The notes under the pieces were generated by a model, which was not told where the DNA came from, did no database searches, and saw only the letters and a program-made list of their open reading frames with translations. 64,000 nucleotides of DNA from Dyadobacter sandarakinus. GTDB lineage: Bacteria; Bacteroidota; Bacteroidia; Cytophagales; Spirosomataceae. Positions 16,453 to 25,612 of this stretch are shown here, piece by piece. The DNA lies in assembly GCF_016894445.1 (NCBI RefSeq), contig NZ_CP056775.1:2606001-2670000 (forward strand), written 5' to 3'. A program made the position numbers and the translations under genes. Each line of letters begins with the position of its first letter. Position 1 is the first letter of the stretch.

Positions 16453-19400
16453 CTATGGCGCGATCACGACTTTCCGGGTTGTCATTGTCCCGTCGGCCAA
16501 AGCGATCTGAACGAAGTAAAATCCGGCATTGAAATCCCTGGTGACAATGCTTTGTACGGGCGCATTTTGTGATTGATAAAGCACCTTACCTGCATTGTTC
16601 AGGATCCGTACTGCCGACACCTTCGACCAGTCAGCTGTTTTCAGGTGAATGATTTCCGTTGCGGGATTAGGATAAACCGCTATTTCAAAATCAAGCTCAA
16701 ATGTGATTTGTTTCACCTGGGAGTAGGTAAACGAGCCGTCGGCATCGACCATTTTCAGGCGGTAGTAATTGGAGCCGTGCCCAGGATGCAGGTGTGTGAA
16801 CTGGTAATTTTCCAAAGCCGTGCTCTCACCTTTTGCATTGACGGCACCCAGCAGGTTCCAGGATCGGGCATTTGTACTATGCTCTACTTCAAAGTGGTCG
16901 CTGCGGGTTTCGGAAATCGTTTGCCAGGTGAGCCGGGCAGTGGCGGATTCTTTTTGAGCTGTGAATACAGTGAGGGTGACGGGAAGCGGAGGCTCGTCGG
17001 TTACAGTCTCTGCAACCGGGATGATCAGCAGTTGCGGCTGGTTCTCTGCATTTTCCCTGCTGTTAAAAGCCAGCGTCAAACCCCTGAGCCTCGAATCGTT
17101 TATAACAAATGATACCAGCGCATCTCCGGTTTCCTGCTGTGCAGTTACATAGCTGGTCACATCCAGCTCGTAATATTTTTCAGCTGCATCTACTGATACT
17201 GAGCTGAGTATCGGCGTGGATTTACCGTAAACCGCAGCCGAGACAGGGCTTTCTTCAGTCCAGTTGTCATTATTGACGCCGTAAACATCCATCAAAACAG
17301 CGTCGTCGCTATCCACATTGCTTCCATAGAGGCGCAATACCGCTTTTTGGACCTTGGCAGCAGTACTAAGGTTGAATTTAAGATAAGAATACCGCCTGCC
17401 GGGTAAAGCTCTGAAAATACTCCTGACTTCCAGTTGCGTCTCTGAACCATGTATTCCATTGCCGGGACTTATTCCATCGATGTCAGCATCAGCTACGAAA
17501 GTATCCGCAATCGCGCCGAGTGCTATGTTAATGGTCTTTACTTCTATGGCAGAGATCAGAGGGATGTCTGCTGCGCCTGAGAGCAAATCAATATCCAGTT
17601 CCCCACCCGTGATGGTTACCTCGAAGGATTGTTCCGTGGCACGCATAGCTCCGCCGGCAGTCGCAAAAATGTCAAAATCCGTTAATACCCGGTTGCCTTC
17701 GATATTAACATGAAACTGCCTTTTACCGGCACCTCCCGGCACTTTTCCGGGTGCACCGTACCATAGTTCTGCAAAATGCAGCGTGACGATGGCTTTTCCG
17801 TCCGGCATCGGAATCTTGTATCCGAATGCGGCTCCGGTTCGTGCAGACCGGTATACTTCGTCTATGTTCGTGTTGGCAATATTTCCGTTTTCGGCCGTAA
17901 TGGTGCTGTCTGCGCCGCTGAAATACTGGTCAGCGCGGAATTGCTTGCCTCCGGGTGTCAGAAAATCTTCGCCCCCTGCATTGATCCGGACAAAAGTATT
18001 ATTCGCCTCTTCGCTGGCGATCAGCATGTTTACCTCAACCCGTACCCGGTTGTGATCGGGTGCGAAAAAGGTCACATAGGCAGCATAGGCATTCGGTTTC
18101 AATCCGCTGACATTGATGCTGAATGTTGTTTTGCCGTCTGGCGCAGTTACCACGGTAAGCCACTTGCTGCCTTCCGATTTCACAAACTGCAATGCAGGCG
18201 CTGTTCCGCTGTTGCTGGCAATCATTATGTTTTGTGCCGGAGTGGCCGAGCCAGGATTATAATTGAAGGAAAGTTCTGATGCCGAAGCAGTCAGGGTTTG
18301 GGAGGGTGCTTCTGCGGAATATTTAACCAGCCAGTAATCAGACGATCCCCTGGCGTCTTCTGTCCTGGTGTCAGCGGCCGGGCCTTTGGGCGAGCTGAAA
18401 GATACGTAGCCGTCGCTTAAAGTCGGCTTGATGATGTTCCCTGTGATTGTCTTGTCCCAAACGCGCTGTCCGCTTGCCTTCAGTTTAACCATCCATCCCC
18501 CTTCTGCGTCCCCGGTTTTGTCCTGGCTGGCGTGGCCTGTTGACCTGCCGCTCAGGATGTACTCGCCATTGCTGTTCTCGTAAAGCAGCCGCAAGTTGCT
18601 GTTACCCGTGATAGAATTATATTGTTCAAACTTGCTTCCGCCCAGCGTCTTTTCCCATTGCTTGATACCGATTGACGAGATCTTCACCATCCATGCATCG
18701 TAAACACCCCGCAACACTTCCGACTTATCGCCGCCAATGCCGGAATCCGAAGTTCCGCTTAGCAGAAATCCTCCATCCTTCGTGACGTCTACATTGGTCA
18801 GCTTGTCGTTCGCACTTCCTCCAAAAGTTTTATCCCAAAGTTTGGTACCGTTGTTGTCCAGTCTCAATATCCAGTAGTCAAGTAATCCCCTTCCTGCCTG
18901 GGTTTTTTGGTTCCCGATTCCATAGTTTGAGCTCCCTCCGAGGACAAAACCATCAGGAAGAACCCTGATCGTCGAGGCAGTTGCCGCGGAACCTGAGCTG
19001 CCGCCGAGGTACACTTTGTCCCATTGTTCCGAACCATCGGCGTTTAATTTGGTGATGTAATAACTTCCTTCGGTAACGTTGGCAACAATGTATCCGCCAT
19101 CGGCAGTTTCGGGCCGGCCTTGCTGGTCCATTCCAAAAAAGCTGACATAGTCCCGGGTCCATGCAATAGTACCGTTTGCAGATAATTTTACCAGATGTCC
19201 CCCGACGTCGTACGCATTGGCAAATACAAGATATCCGCCATCAGCAGTTTGCCGGAGCTCCGAAAGCAGTTCTTCACCTCTCCGGACAATGCTTTTCTCC
19301 CACTCCATCGTACCAGCCGCCGACAGTTTGACGATCCACATATCGGGCTGCCGGTCTTCCGGGTTTTTCGTACCTCCATTGGGCTCACTCTTATCTGCTC

Positions 19401-19767
19401 CTACGTCCGAATAGGAGCGGCCGCCAAGAATATAGCCTCCGTCAGAAGTCTGCCTGACGAGTTCCAGGTAATCGTAATCGGTGCCGCCGATGGTCCTGTC
19501 CCATTCCTTCTCACCATTGGCAGCCAGTTTGATGACCCAATAATCAGAATGTCCTTTCCCGCCCTCGGATTTGTCCCAGGCGGCATTCGACCCGGACGCT
19601 CCGCCCAGGATATATCCGCCATCAGCAGTTTGCTGCACAGAATACAGGTTATCCGCCTCTAATCCTCCGAAAACTTTATCCCATTCCACTGCCGGCTGGG
19701 CCATGAGCGCGGTGGAAGTAGTAAAAACCAGGATTATACAATAAATGTTGAGCAAAGATTTTTTCAT
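16453..19767 (-). CDS. Large T9SS-secreted repeat protein with malectin-like and DNRLRE-like domains
   Basis: 1104-residue cell-surface or secreted protein. After a signal peptide ending LMAQP, residues ~25-480 hold repeats of ~55-70 residues with the pattern WDKxFGG...QTxDGGYILGG...DYWVIKL, probably a beta-propeller. Next come a BACON-like segment (~490-585: ASELSFNYNPGSATPAQ, SKWLTV), a malectin-like carbohydrate-binding domain (~589-735: FVRINAGGEDF, VTLHFAELW) and a DNRLRE-like domain (~747-905: ADTFVADADID, YSYLKFNLS). An FN3-like segment follows (SETRSDHFEVEHSTNARSW), then a T9SS type A tail (VYPNPATEIIHLK ... TTRKVVIAP). Binding of surface glycan is plausible; no catalytic motif is seen. 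Its neighbour at 19791-21674 is a shorter paralogue. Confidence 0.88.
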   Translation of the reverse strand: MKKSLLNIYCIILVFTTSTALMAQPAVEWDKVFGGLEADNLYSVQQTADGGYILGGASGSNAAWDKSEGGKGHSDYWVIKLAANGEKEWDRTIGGTDYDYLELVRQTSDGGYILGGRSYSDVGADKSEPNGGTKNPEDRQPDMWIVKLSAAGTMEWEKSIVRRGEELLSELRQTADGGYLVFANAYDVGGHLVKLSANGTIAWTRDYVSFFGMDQQGRPETADGGYIVANVTEGSYYITKLNADGSEQWDKVYLGGSSGSAATASTIRVLPDGFVLGGSSNYGIGNQKTQAGRGLLDYWILRLDNNGTKLWDKTFGGSANDKLTNVDVTKDGGFLLSGTSDSGIGGDKSEVLRGVYDAWMVKISSIGIKQWEKTLGGSKFEQYNSITGNSNLRLLYENSNGEYILSGRSTGHASQDKTGDAEGGWMVKLKASGQRVWDKTITGNIIKPTLSDGYVSFSSPKGPAADTRTEDARGSSDYWLVKYSAEAPSQTLTASASELSFNYNPGSATPAQNIMIASNSGTAPALQFVKSEGSKWLTVVTAPDGKTTFSINVSGLKPNAYAAYVTFFAPDHNRVRVEVNMLIASEEANNTFVRINAGGEDFLTPGGKQFRADQYFSGADSTITAENGNIANTNIDEVYRSARTGAAFGYKIPMPDGKAIVTLHFAELWYGAPGKVPGGAGKRQFHVNIEGNRVLTDFDIFATAGGAMRATEQSFEVTITGGELDIDLLSGAADIPLISAIEVKTINIALGAIADTFVADADIDGISPGNGIHGSETQLEVRSIFRALPGRRYSYLKFNLSTAAKVQKAVLRLYGSNVDSDDAVLMDVYGVNNDNWTEESPVSAAVYGKSTPILSSVSVDAAEKYYELDVTSYVTAQQETGDALVSFVINDSRLRGLTLAFNSRENAENQPQLLIIPVAETVTDEPPLPVTLTVFTAQKESATARLTWQTISETRSDHFEVEHSTNARSWNLLGAVNAKGESTALENYQFTHLHPGHGSNYYRLKMVDADGSFTYSQVKQITFELDFEIAVYPNPATEIIHLKTADWSKVSAVRILNNAGKVLYQSQNAPVQSIVTRDFNAGFYFVQIALADGTMTTRKVVIAP

Positions 19768-19790
19768 GAGTAAATGCTTGTTTCTGTTCG

Positions 19791-21674
19791 CTAGTTGTTG
19801 ATAATAATCTTCTTTGCTGCCACGCCGCCGTCTTTTCTTGTGATTTTGGCAAAATATACGCCGGGCGTAAACGATCTGACATCAATGGATTTCCCGGCTT
19901 CGGGTGACTGATAGTGTTCTCTTTCTCTGCTGTCGAGCAGCTGTACCATCTTCACATCCTGCGGGTCGGCAACCTCGATCGTCAGGGTTTCTGCGGCAGG
20001 ATTGGGGTAAACACGCACCGTAAATTCTGCATTAAAACGTAGGCTTGTGATTTTGCTGAATGCAGATACACCATCCGTATCGACGATTTTAAGCCGGTAA
20101 TAATTTTCTCCTGCGGGCGGACTGGCATGAACGTACATGTACTCTTCGGTTGCTGTACTCTCGTATTTTGCAAATACCTTCTGAACTGCATTCCAGCTTT
20201 TCCCATCGGTTGAATGCTGGATTTCAAAGAAGTCGCTGCTGGTTTCAGACGTAGTCTGCCAGGAAAGGATTACTGTAGCATTTTCCTTTCGGGCAAAAAA
20301 TCCGGTGAGCGTTACCGGCAGTGGTGGCTCTTCCGAGCCGAACTTGACAACCCAGAAGTCGCTTACACCCTTAGCATCTTCTGTCTTTTCAAAGCCAATA
20401 TCAGAGTTTGACGAGCCCATTAGCACGAATCCACCGTCTGCGGTGTTTACAATGGAGACTGCCCGTTCAACTGATGCCCCTCCTATGGTTTTGTCCCACA
20501 CCACAATCCCCGCTGCATTAAGCTTGATAAGCCAGAAATCCTCAATTGCATTGTGGCTGTCCTCGGATTTGTCTGCGCCTGCATGGGAGGCTGAATAGCC
20601 CAGTACCAGGTAGCCGCCTCCGGGGACTTGGGTCAGGCCTGCGTAATAGTTTATATATTTACCATCACCCCCTGCTGACGTTGCTATCACATTATCCCAG
20701 GCTACCGTAAGGTCTGCGTTAAGCTTGACGATCCAGTAGTCACCAATAGAATATTCCGACCGATCACCACCAACCCCCCCAGTACAGGTACCTCCAAGTA
20801 TAAATCCACCATCAGGGGTTTGCTGCAAATCGCCGATGTTTGCCCAGCCGTCAACTAGTCCCTCTCCGTATATAATACCAGCAACATTTCTCTCCCATTC
20901 CTGTACTCCCTGGGCCGAGATTTTAAGAAGATAATAGCCGCTGGATTGTTCCTGATAACCCTGCTCACCCGCAACGACAATTCCTCCATCCGATGTGAGT
21001 GTCATACATCGCATATTGTCCCAACTGGGTGTACCGAGCGTTCTGTCCCATACTATTGTGCCCGTCCCGGAGACCTTTACCACCCAGAAATCGGGAGACA
21101 GCGAGCCCAGCTTGGGTTCGCTTTTGTCACTCCCGGCATCCGACAAAGTGGAGCCGGCGAGTACATATCCGCCGTCAGGTGTTTGACGGAGGTCCACCAG
21201 GCCGTCACTGGAATTTCCACCAATTGTTTTGTCCCAAAGCAAATTTCCCGTCTGATCCAGCTTTACGATCCAGTAATCTGTTCCTCCCTTACTCTTTTCT
21301 GATTTGTCTCCGCCGATCGGAGAACTGGATGTTCCACCTACGATGTAGCCGCCATCCATGGTCTGCCGAATTGCTGCGGCGGTTTCCGTACCCGGACCAC
21401 CAATCACTTTGTCCCACTGCTTTGCTCCGTTGGGCGCGAGTTTTACAATCCAGAAATCCGAACTTCCTTTACTGGATTCAGATTTATCTCCGCCCGCGTC
21501 AGCGTCCGAAGTCCCGACCAGGATGTAACCGCCGTCGGTTGTTTGTTCCATCGTTTCGGGCATTACGCCCTGTAATGTGCCGATTGTTTTGTCCCACTGG
21601 ATGACGGGTTGTGCAAAAAGGCAGGCGGGTAGTCCAAGACAAAGGATTGTCAGATTAAGTAAAAGTTTTCTCAT
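19791..21674 (-). CDS. T9SS-secreted repeat protein, shorter paralogue
   Basis: 627-residue exported protein. I chose ATG 21674, which begins a clear signal peptide (MRKLLLNLTILCLGLPACLFAQ); an ATG eight codons upstream is less likely. Residues ~25-440 are repeats with WDKTIGG...QTxDGGYILxGTS...DxGGDKSE...DFWIVKL, the same unit as in the 1104-residue neighbour. An FN3-like segment (SETSSDFFEIQHSTDGKSW) and a T9SS type A sorting tail (VYPNPAAETLTIEV ... GVAAKKIIINN) follow. It lacks the BACON, malectin and DNRLRE modules of its neighbour. The function is unknown. Confidence 0.88.
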   Translation of the reverse strand: MRKLLLNLTILCLGLPACLFAQPVIQWDKTIGTLQGVMPETMEQTTDGGYILVGTSDADAGGDKSESSKGSSDFWIVKLAPNGAKQWDKVIGGPGTETAAAIRQTMDGGYIVGGTSSSPIGGDKSEKSKGGTDYWIVKLDQTGNLLWDKTIGGNSSDGLVDLRQTPDGGYVLAGSTLSDAGSDKSEPKLGSLSPDFWVVKVSGTGTIVWDRTLGTPSWDNMRCMTLTSDGGIVVAGEQGYQEQSSGYYLLKISAQGVQEWERNVAGIIYGEGLVDGWANIGDLQQTPDGGFILGGTCTGGVGGDRSEYSIGDYWIVKLNADLTVAWDNVIATSAGGDGKYINYYAGLTQVPGGGYLVLGYSASHAGADKSEDSHNAIEDFWLIKLNAAGIVVWDKTIGGASVERAVSIVNTADGGFVLMGSSNSDIGFEKTEDAKGVSDFWVVKFGSEEPPLPVTLTGFFARKENATVILSWQTTSETSSDFFEIQHSTDGKSWNAVQKVFAKYESTATEEYMYVHASPPAGENYYRLKIVDTDGVSAFSKITSLRFNAEFTVRVYPNPAAETLTIEVADPQDVKMVQLLDSREREHYQSPEAGKSIDVRSFTPGVYFAKITRKDGGVAAKKIIINN

Positions 21675-21921
21675 TGGCGAATAAAATACTGCGTGCAAAA
21701 AGGAGTCCTTTTCCTATTAGACACCGATGATTACGGGATACTGCCTGGCGGAAGAAATTATTTATTACGGGCGAAATGGCCTGTGAAGCGGACGGTAAAA
21801 AAGGGAGGAACAGAGGGTACATGCAGGCTCATCAGGCAACCTTGTTCACCTGCGAAGTTCACCTCGGTCTTTTGTCTTTTACATCAAAAACCGTTTAATC
21901 ACGGGTCTTGGCCACTTGCCG

Positions 21922-23523
21922 CTATCTTACCGAAATATACTTATGGCGGTACAGCACTTCCGTCCCGGTGCGGTATACTTCCGAATAGTATTGTGTGACA
22001 AACTGCTGGATTTCCATAAAGTCCTGCAGGCTATGCACTTTGGGCGTATCCGGGCGGTCTTCGAGCGAGATATCCAGGAACCACCTGGGATGGTTTATTT
22101 CAAGATCGGATAGAAAACGTTGCCGGTAGTATGTCCCGGAAGCCCCGGTGAAGCTGATCTGAAAATCATTATGGACATCGCGGGTCCCCATCAGCATTCC
22201 CGAGGCATGAAGATACGGCGACCCCCACCCCCATACCGCCATCCTGTCTGCAGGCTGGCGGGCTGCCTGCAGGCGGTCGATCACTTCCTTGTTAACCACC
22301 CGCAGGTTGTTCCATTCTCTGATCACTTTTGAAGCTTTTACGGCATCAAAGCCCCACAGCAGGGCGATGGCAAGTCCAGGTACCAGCAACTGTTTACATA
22401 ACGGCTCCCGAACCGACCGCAGGGCCGTCCAGGCGATCAAACCATACAGCGGAATGACCAGCAGCAAACTATAATGAAGGAAAAACCGCCCGGGTTTGAC
22501 AACACAATAACCCGAGATCAGCAAGATGGTGACCAGGCCGAGGAAGAAGAGGAAACCGGAACGTTGTTGTGGATACGGCCGGCCAACGTGCTGCAGGAAC
22601 AGCAGCGACACCCAGACACCCATAGCCAGCAGCGGAAGCATGCCAATGATGCTGTGCTTAAGAAAGTCAACCGCGGGCGTGAGCGCAAGCGGGATCGTGC
22701 CTGCATAACTGAAGTTCCCAACGATGTACGATTGGAAAAAGTCGTCGAAACCCCCGTAAATACAGATCAGGGAAAGTGCCGCCACATTGGCCAGTATAAA
22801 GCAGGATGCAAAAAGAACTGCGTTCCGGCAGTGTGCTTTGCGGGAAACGAGCAAAAGAAAACAGAGCGCACCCATGCAGAAGAAGATGGGTGTCACCTGC
22901 AATTTTGTATAGAAGGAAGCTGCGCAAAGGACTGCTGCCAGCACGAGCTGCCAGGGTCTAACCTGATTGGCGCCGATGAGTATCAAAACACAGAAGACAC
23001 AGGACATGAAGAACATCGGCATGTGTTCACTGGAAGCGTGAATGAGGTCGTGGTAGTAAAACAGGCCGAGCGTGAGCACGAGCGGCATGATCAGCAGGCG
23101 GGCTGTAAATGCATCTGACACCCTGCGGAAGGTAAAAAAGAAAACCCAGATTGCCGGAATCTGGAACGCGAGTACATATATGATCCGTAATTCGCCATAG
23201 GACGCCGCGTCTGTCAGCCGCAGCAGCAGCATGGCCGGTATAAAATTGAGGGGGCCGGAAGTGGTCGGGTCTACGGACATCCACGGCCTGAGGTCCGACC
23301 CGAATGTACGTCCTGCACTGAGCATGATACTCTCATCCACATTCATCATGCCCGCATTGAAAAAACAGATTTTGGTTATGATCAGGCATGTGGAAATGCC
23401 GACCAGAAAAAGCACATCGTTATTATATAAAGGGTTGGTTACACCACGCAGGGATTTGAAAAGTGATAAGAAGCTTACCAGGCAAAGTCCTGCACTTCCT
23501 GCTAAAAAGTAAAAAAGAATCAT
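21922..23523 (-). CDS. GT39-like polytopic membrane protein, putative glycosyltransferase
   Basis: Integral membrane protein of about 533 residues with ~10-12 hydrophobic segments and a soluble C-terminal part of ~130 residues. I chose ATG 23523 (MILFYFLAGSAGL...); a longer frame back to 23607 adds 28 residues without a helix. The first periplasmic loop carries NVDESIMLSAGRTFGSDLRPW, with the acidic pair expected in GT-C/GT39-type lipid-linked sugar transferases. YYHDLIHASSEHMPMFF fits the family's second luminal region. The C-terminal part includes MAVWGWGSPYLHASG. The donor and acceptor are unknown. It is alone on its strand, next to T9SS cargo genes. Confidence 0.7.
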   Translation of the reverse strand: MILFYFLAGSAGLCLVSFLSLFKSLRGVTNPLYNNDVLFLVGISTCLIITKICFFNAGMMNVDESIMLSAGRTFGSDLRPWMSVDPTTSGPLNFIPAMLLLRLTDAASYGELRIIYVLAFQIPAIWVFFFTFRRVSDAFTARLLIMPLVLTLGLFYYHDLIHASSEHMPMFFMSCVFCVLILIGANQVRPWQLVLAAVLCAASFYTKLQVTPIFFCMGALCFLLLVSRKAHCRNAVLFASCFILANVAALSLICIYGGFDDFFQSYIVGNFSYAGTIPLALTPAVDFLKHSIIGMLPLLAMGVWVSLLFLQHVGRPYPQQRSGFLFFLGLVTILLISGYCVVKPGRFFLHYSLLLVIPLYGLIAWTALRSVREPLCKQLLVPGLAIALLWGFDAVKASKVIREWNNLRVVNKEVIDRLQAARQPADRMAVWGWGSPYLHASGMLMGTRDVHNDFQISFTGASGTYYRQRFLSDLEINHPRWFLDISLEDRPDTPKVHSLQDFMEIQQFVTQYYSEVYRTGTEVLYRHKYISVR

Positions 23524-23777
23524 GAGGACGTTATAGAAATGGTACGATGCGCGATAAAAATAAATTTCCTGCACAAAGAAACAAACCCTTCGCGCTTCCA
23601 ATGCCATGAATCTGTTGCGATTAGTCTCTTTATTTTACCGCAGGCGTACAGCTCCGCTACTCCTACCATCTTACCGTTACTTTTTTAAACATACCGCGCA
23701 ACCCTTGCCGTGCAGCATCCGTAATTCTTTTCAAACATCCGGACTCAGTTACCAATCACCTTTAACAAAAAATCAAG

Positions 23778-24134
23778 ATGAGAAAAGTATCATTTACAAT
23801 GCTGTTTGCATTTGCCGTTTTAGCTACTTCCTGCCAGAAAGATGATCAGCTGGTTGATCCGCAGACATCAACCATGTCTCCCGACCAGTCGGCCCGTAAA
23901 GGTGCTGATGACAAGGCCGGCGACGACAAGGGCGGCAAAACAAAACACAACGAGCCCGGCGATGACAAAGGCGGAAACGGAAAGCACAACGAACCCGGCG
24001 ATGACAAAGGCGGAAATGGCAAACACAATGAGCCCGGCGATGACAAAGGCGGAAACGGCAAACACAATGAGCCTGGCGATGACAAAGGCGGAAACGGCAA
24101 GCACCATGATGACAAGGCTTCAAGCCACCAGTAA
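23778..24134 (+). CDS. Small repeat lipoprotein, highly charged
   Basis: 118-residue predicted lipoprotein. MRKVSFTMLFAFAVLATSC gives lipobox ATSC with Cys19. After ~30 residues the rest is a tandem repeat with 13-residue unit GGNGKHNEPGDDK: four near-complete copies and a partial fifth, ending HHDDKASSHQ. It is rich in Gly, Asp, Lys and His and has no predicted fold. Metal binding or a surface spacer are possible roles; nothing in the sequence decides. It appears monocistronic, followed by a long palindrome. Other frames stay open here only because the repeat length is a multiple of three. Confidence 0.75.
   Translation: MRKVSFTMLFAFAVLATSCQKDDQLVDPQTSTMSPDQSARKGADDKAGDDKGGKTKHNEPGDDKGGNGKHNEPGDDKGGNGKHNEPGDDKGGNGKHNEPGDDKGGNGKHHDDKASSHQ
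23931..24107 (+). repeat. 39-bp tandem repeat inside the lipoprotein gene
   Basis: Units start at 23931, 23970, 24009 and 24048, with a partial copy from 24087. Each is 39 bases and encodes 13 residues. Copies 2-4 are nearly identical and differ mostly at third codon positions; copy 1 is the most divergent. Confidence 0.9.
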
Positions 24135-24154
24135 GCCACGCGCTTGATTGACAG

Positions 24155-24192
24155 GCAGGTATTTATTGTTTTTAAAAACAACAAATACCTGC
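24155..24192. terminator. 38-bp near-perfect palindrome, probable terminator
   Basis: The left arm is GCAGGTATTT-A-TTGTTTTT and the right arm AAAAACAA-C-AAATACCTGC. A single mismatch interrupts 18 paired positions and no loop bases are left over. It lies 20 bases after the repeat lipoprotein stop. It may end that transcript, although no T-run follows the stem. Confidence 0.6.
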
Positions 24193-24356
24193 TAATGCAT
24201 TAATACCTTTGGTTTGATGCTCCGCTTCCGGCATGATGATCGTCGTCGCCGTATCAAGTCTCTTCAAAAGCATTCCGGCCGGTTCCGGCGCAGTGTTGTA
24301 GGAAAATTGCAGCTAGCTTTGCAGATCAGGATCTTACACAGCATGCATTTTTTTAT

Positions 24357-24701
24357 ATGAACCGGAAAACTGAAATACGTATACGCCATTGGGTTTTTGT
24401 GGATGATGTCAAGTTTTTTGGCCCCGGCCGCTACGAGCTGCTGGAACACATAGACCAGACCGGCTCCATCTCCAAAGCCGCCGCGGCCATGGGCCTCTCC
24501 TACAAAAAGGCCTGGGCGATGGTCGATGCGATGAATACCTACGGCAAAAGTCCTTTCGTGATCAGGCAAAAAGGCGGCTCACACGGTGGCGGGACCGTTT
24601 TGACGGAGACCGGAAAATCCGTCATGGAAGCATACAAAAATTTCAATGACAAGCTTCTGGAAGTTGCCAGAGCGGAAGAAGCACTTCTGGCGGTCATCTG
24701 A
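24357..24701 (+). CDS. ModE-type winged-helix transcriptional regulator (DNA-binding domain only)
   Basis: 114-residue protein matching the N-terminal LysR-like winged helix of ModE: GPGRYELLEHIDQTGSISKAAAAMGLSYKKAWAMVDAMN, then a wing with GGSHGGGTVLTETGKSVMEAY. The C-terminal molybdate-binding (TOBE) domains of full ModE (~260 residues) are absent, which is common in short bacterial homologues. The next gene, 77 bases on, is a molybdopterin-fold protein, which supports a molybdenum link. No molybdate transporter or cofactor biosynthesis gene is in this window. Confidence 0.88.
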   Translation: MNRKTEIRIRHWVFVDDVKFFGPGRYELLEHIDQTGSISKAAAAMGLSYKKAWAMVDAMNTYGKSPFVIRQKGGSHGGGTVLTETGKSVMEAYKNFNDKLLEVARAEEALLAVI

Positions 24702-24778
24702 TCTTTTACCAAAAATCCACCAGCATGTAAAGGGTCTCCCTATCTTTGCGATATATCCTTCAATACATATCGCCTAAA

Positions 24779-25372
24779 ATGAAGATACTTTCAGCCTTTC
24801 GGTCTTTACCAGTCATGCTCCCGGTATTAGGGCGGGCGCAGCGCGTACTAGTCCCCACTGCGATGCGTCAACCAAGCATTCCGGCGCATGCCATGCTCGG
24901 TATACTGCTGCTTTTGTCAGGTGCATTTTCTTCATTTGGCCAAAGTACGGCTACACTTTCTATCGAGGGCGAAATAACCAATCCGCTGGAACTGAAACTG
25001 ACGGACCTTGCCCGCTTTAAACAGGTCACGCATCAGATCAGGGATCGCGATGGCAAGGAGCATGCATTCAAAGGCGTCGCTTTGATTGACCTGCTGGAAA
25101 GAGCGGGAGTTACCACCGGCAGCAAGCTGCGCGGGAAGAACCTGGCCAAGTATGTGCTGATCACCGCAGCAGACGGGTACGAGGTGATTTTTGCATTACC
25201 TGAGATCGATCCCGAATTTACCGATCAGGTAATCCTCCTGGCTACGGAAAAAGACGGGCAGCTGCTTCCGGCGGGGGAAGGTCCGTTCCGTATCATCACA
25301 CCCAATGACAAAAAACCGGCCCGGTGGATCCGGGAAGTGCGTACGATCCGGGTGGGATTTGCAAAAGAGTGA
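24779..25372 (+). CDS. Molybdopterin-binding (sulfite-oxidase-fold) domain protein, exported
   Basis: 197-residue protein. I chose ATG 24779, giving a long N-terminal region with a hydrophobic export segment (MLGILLLLSGAFSSFGQ). The mature part matches the oxidoreductase molybdopterin-binding domain: LSIEGEITNPLELKLTDLARF, KGVALIDLLERAGV, VLITAADGYEVIFALPEID and GPFRIITPNDKKPARWIREVRTI. It contains no Cys in the mature part, so the thiolate ligand of true sulfite oxidases is missing. It may bind cofactor without sulfite-oxidase chemistry, or have another role. It follows the ModE-type regulator. Confidence 0.8.
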   Translation: MKILSAFRSLPVMLPVLGRAQRVLVPTAMRQPSIPAHAMLGILLLLSGAFSSFGQSTATLSIEGEITNPLELKLTDLARFKQVTHQIRDRDGKEHAFKGVALIDLLERAGVTTGSKLRGKNLAKYVLITAADGYEVIFALPEIDPEFTDQVILLATEKDGQLLPAGEGPFRIITPNDKKPARWIREVRTIRVGFAKE

Positions 25373-25612
25373 CCGGAATCTTACGTCCGTTACACGCCTC
25401 TTCATGCATACCACTTTCCGGAAATGTCTTGTAAAGCACAAATGCATTACCTGCTAATCCGCCTTACTAAGCAGCTTTTCAAAAAAACTTCCAGATCATA
25501 CAACCATTCCTGATCAGCGCAGCCTCTTTGGTGAAAAAAACGATCAGTTAATAGACGCACCTGCTGCCACTGGCAGGCTCCCTATGCAATACTGACGAAA
25601 CATCTGTTCGCC

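Noticed and set aside
22474..23118. 214-codon plus-strand frame
   Set aside because: Highly charged antisense of the hydrophobic GT39-like gene, with no domain.
23931..24107. CRISPR array
   Set aside because: The 39-bp units are directly adjacent with no spacers and encode in-frame 13-residue repeats in a lipoprotein gene.
23824..24184. Overlapping genes in the other frames of the repeat
   Set aside because: The repeat length is a multiple of three, so all frames stay open. Only the plus frame from 23778 has a signal sequence and lipobox.
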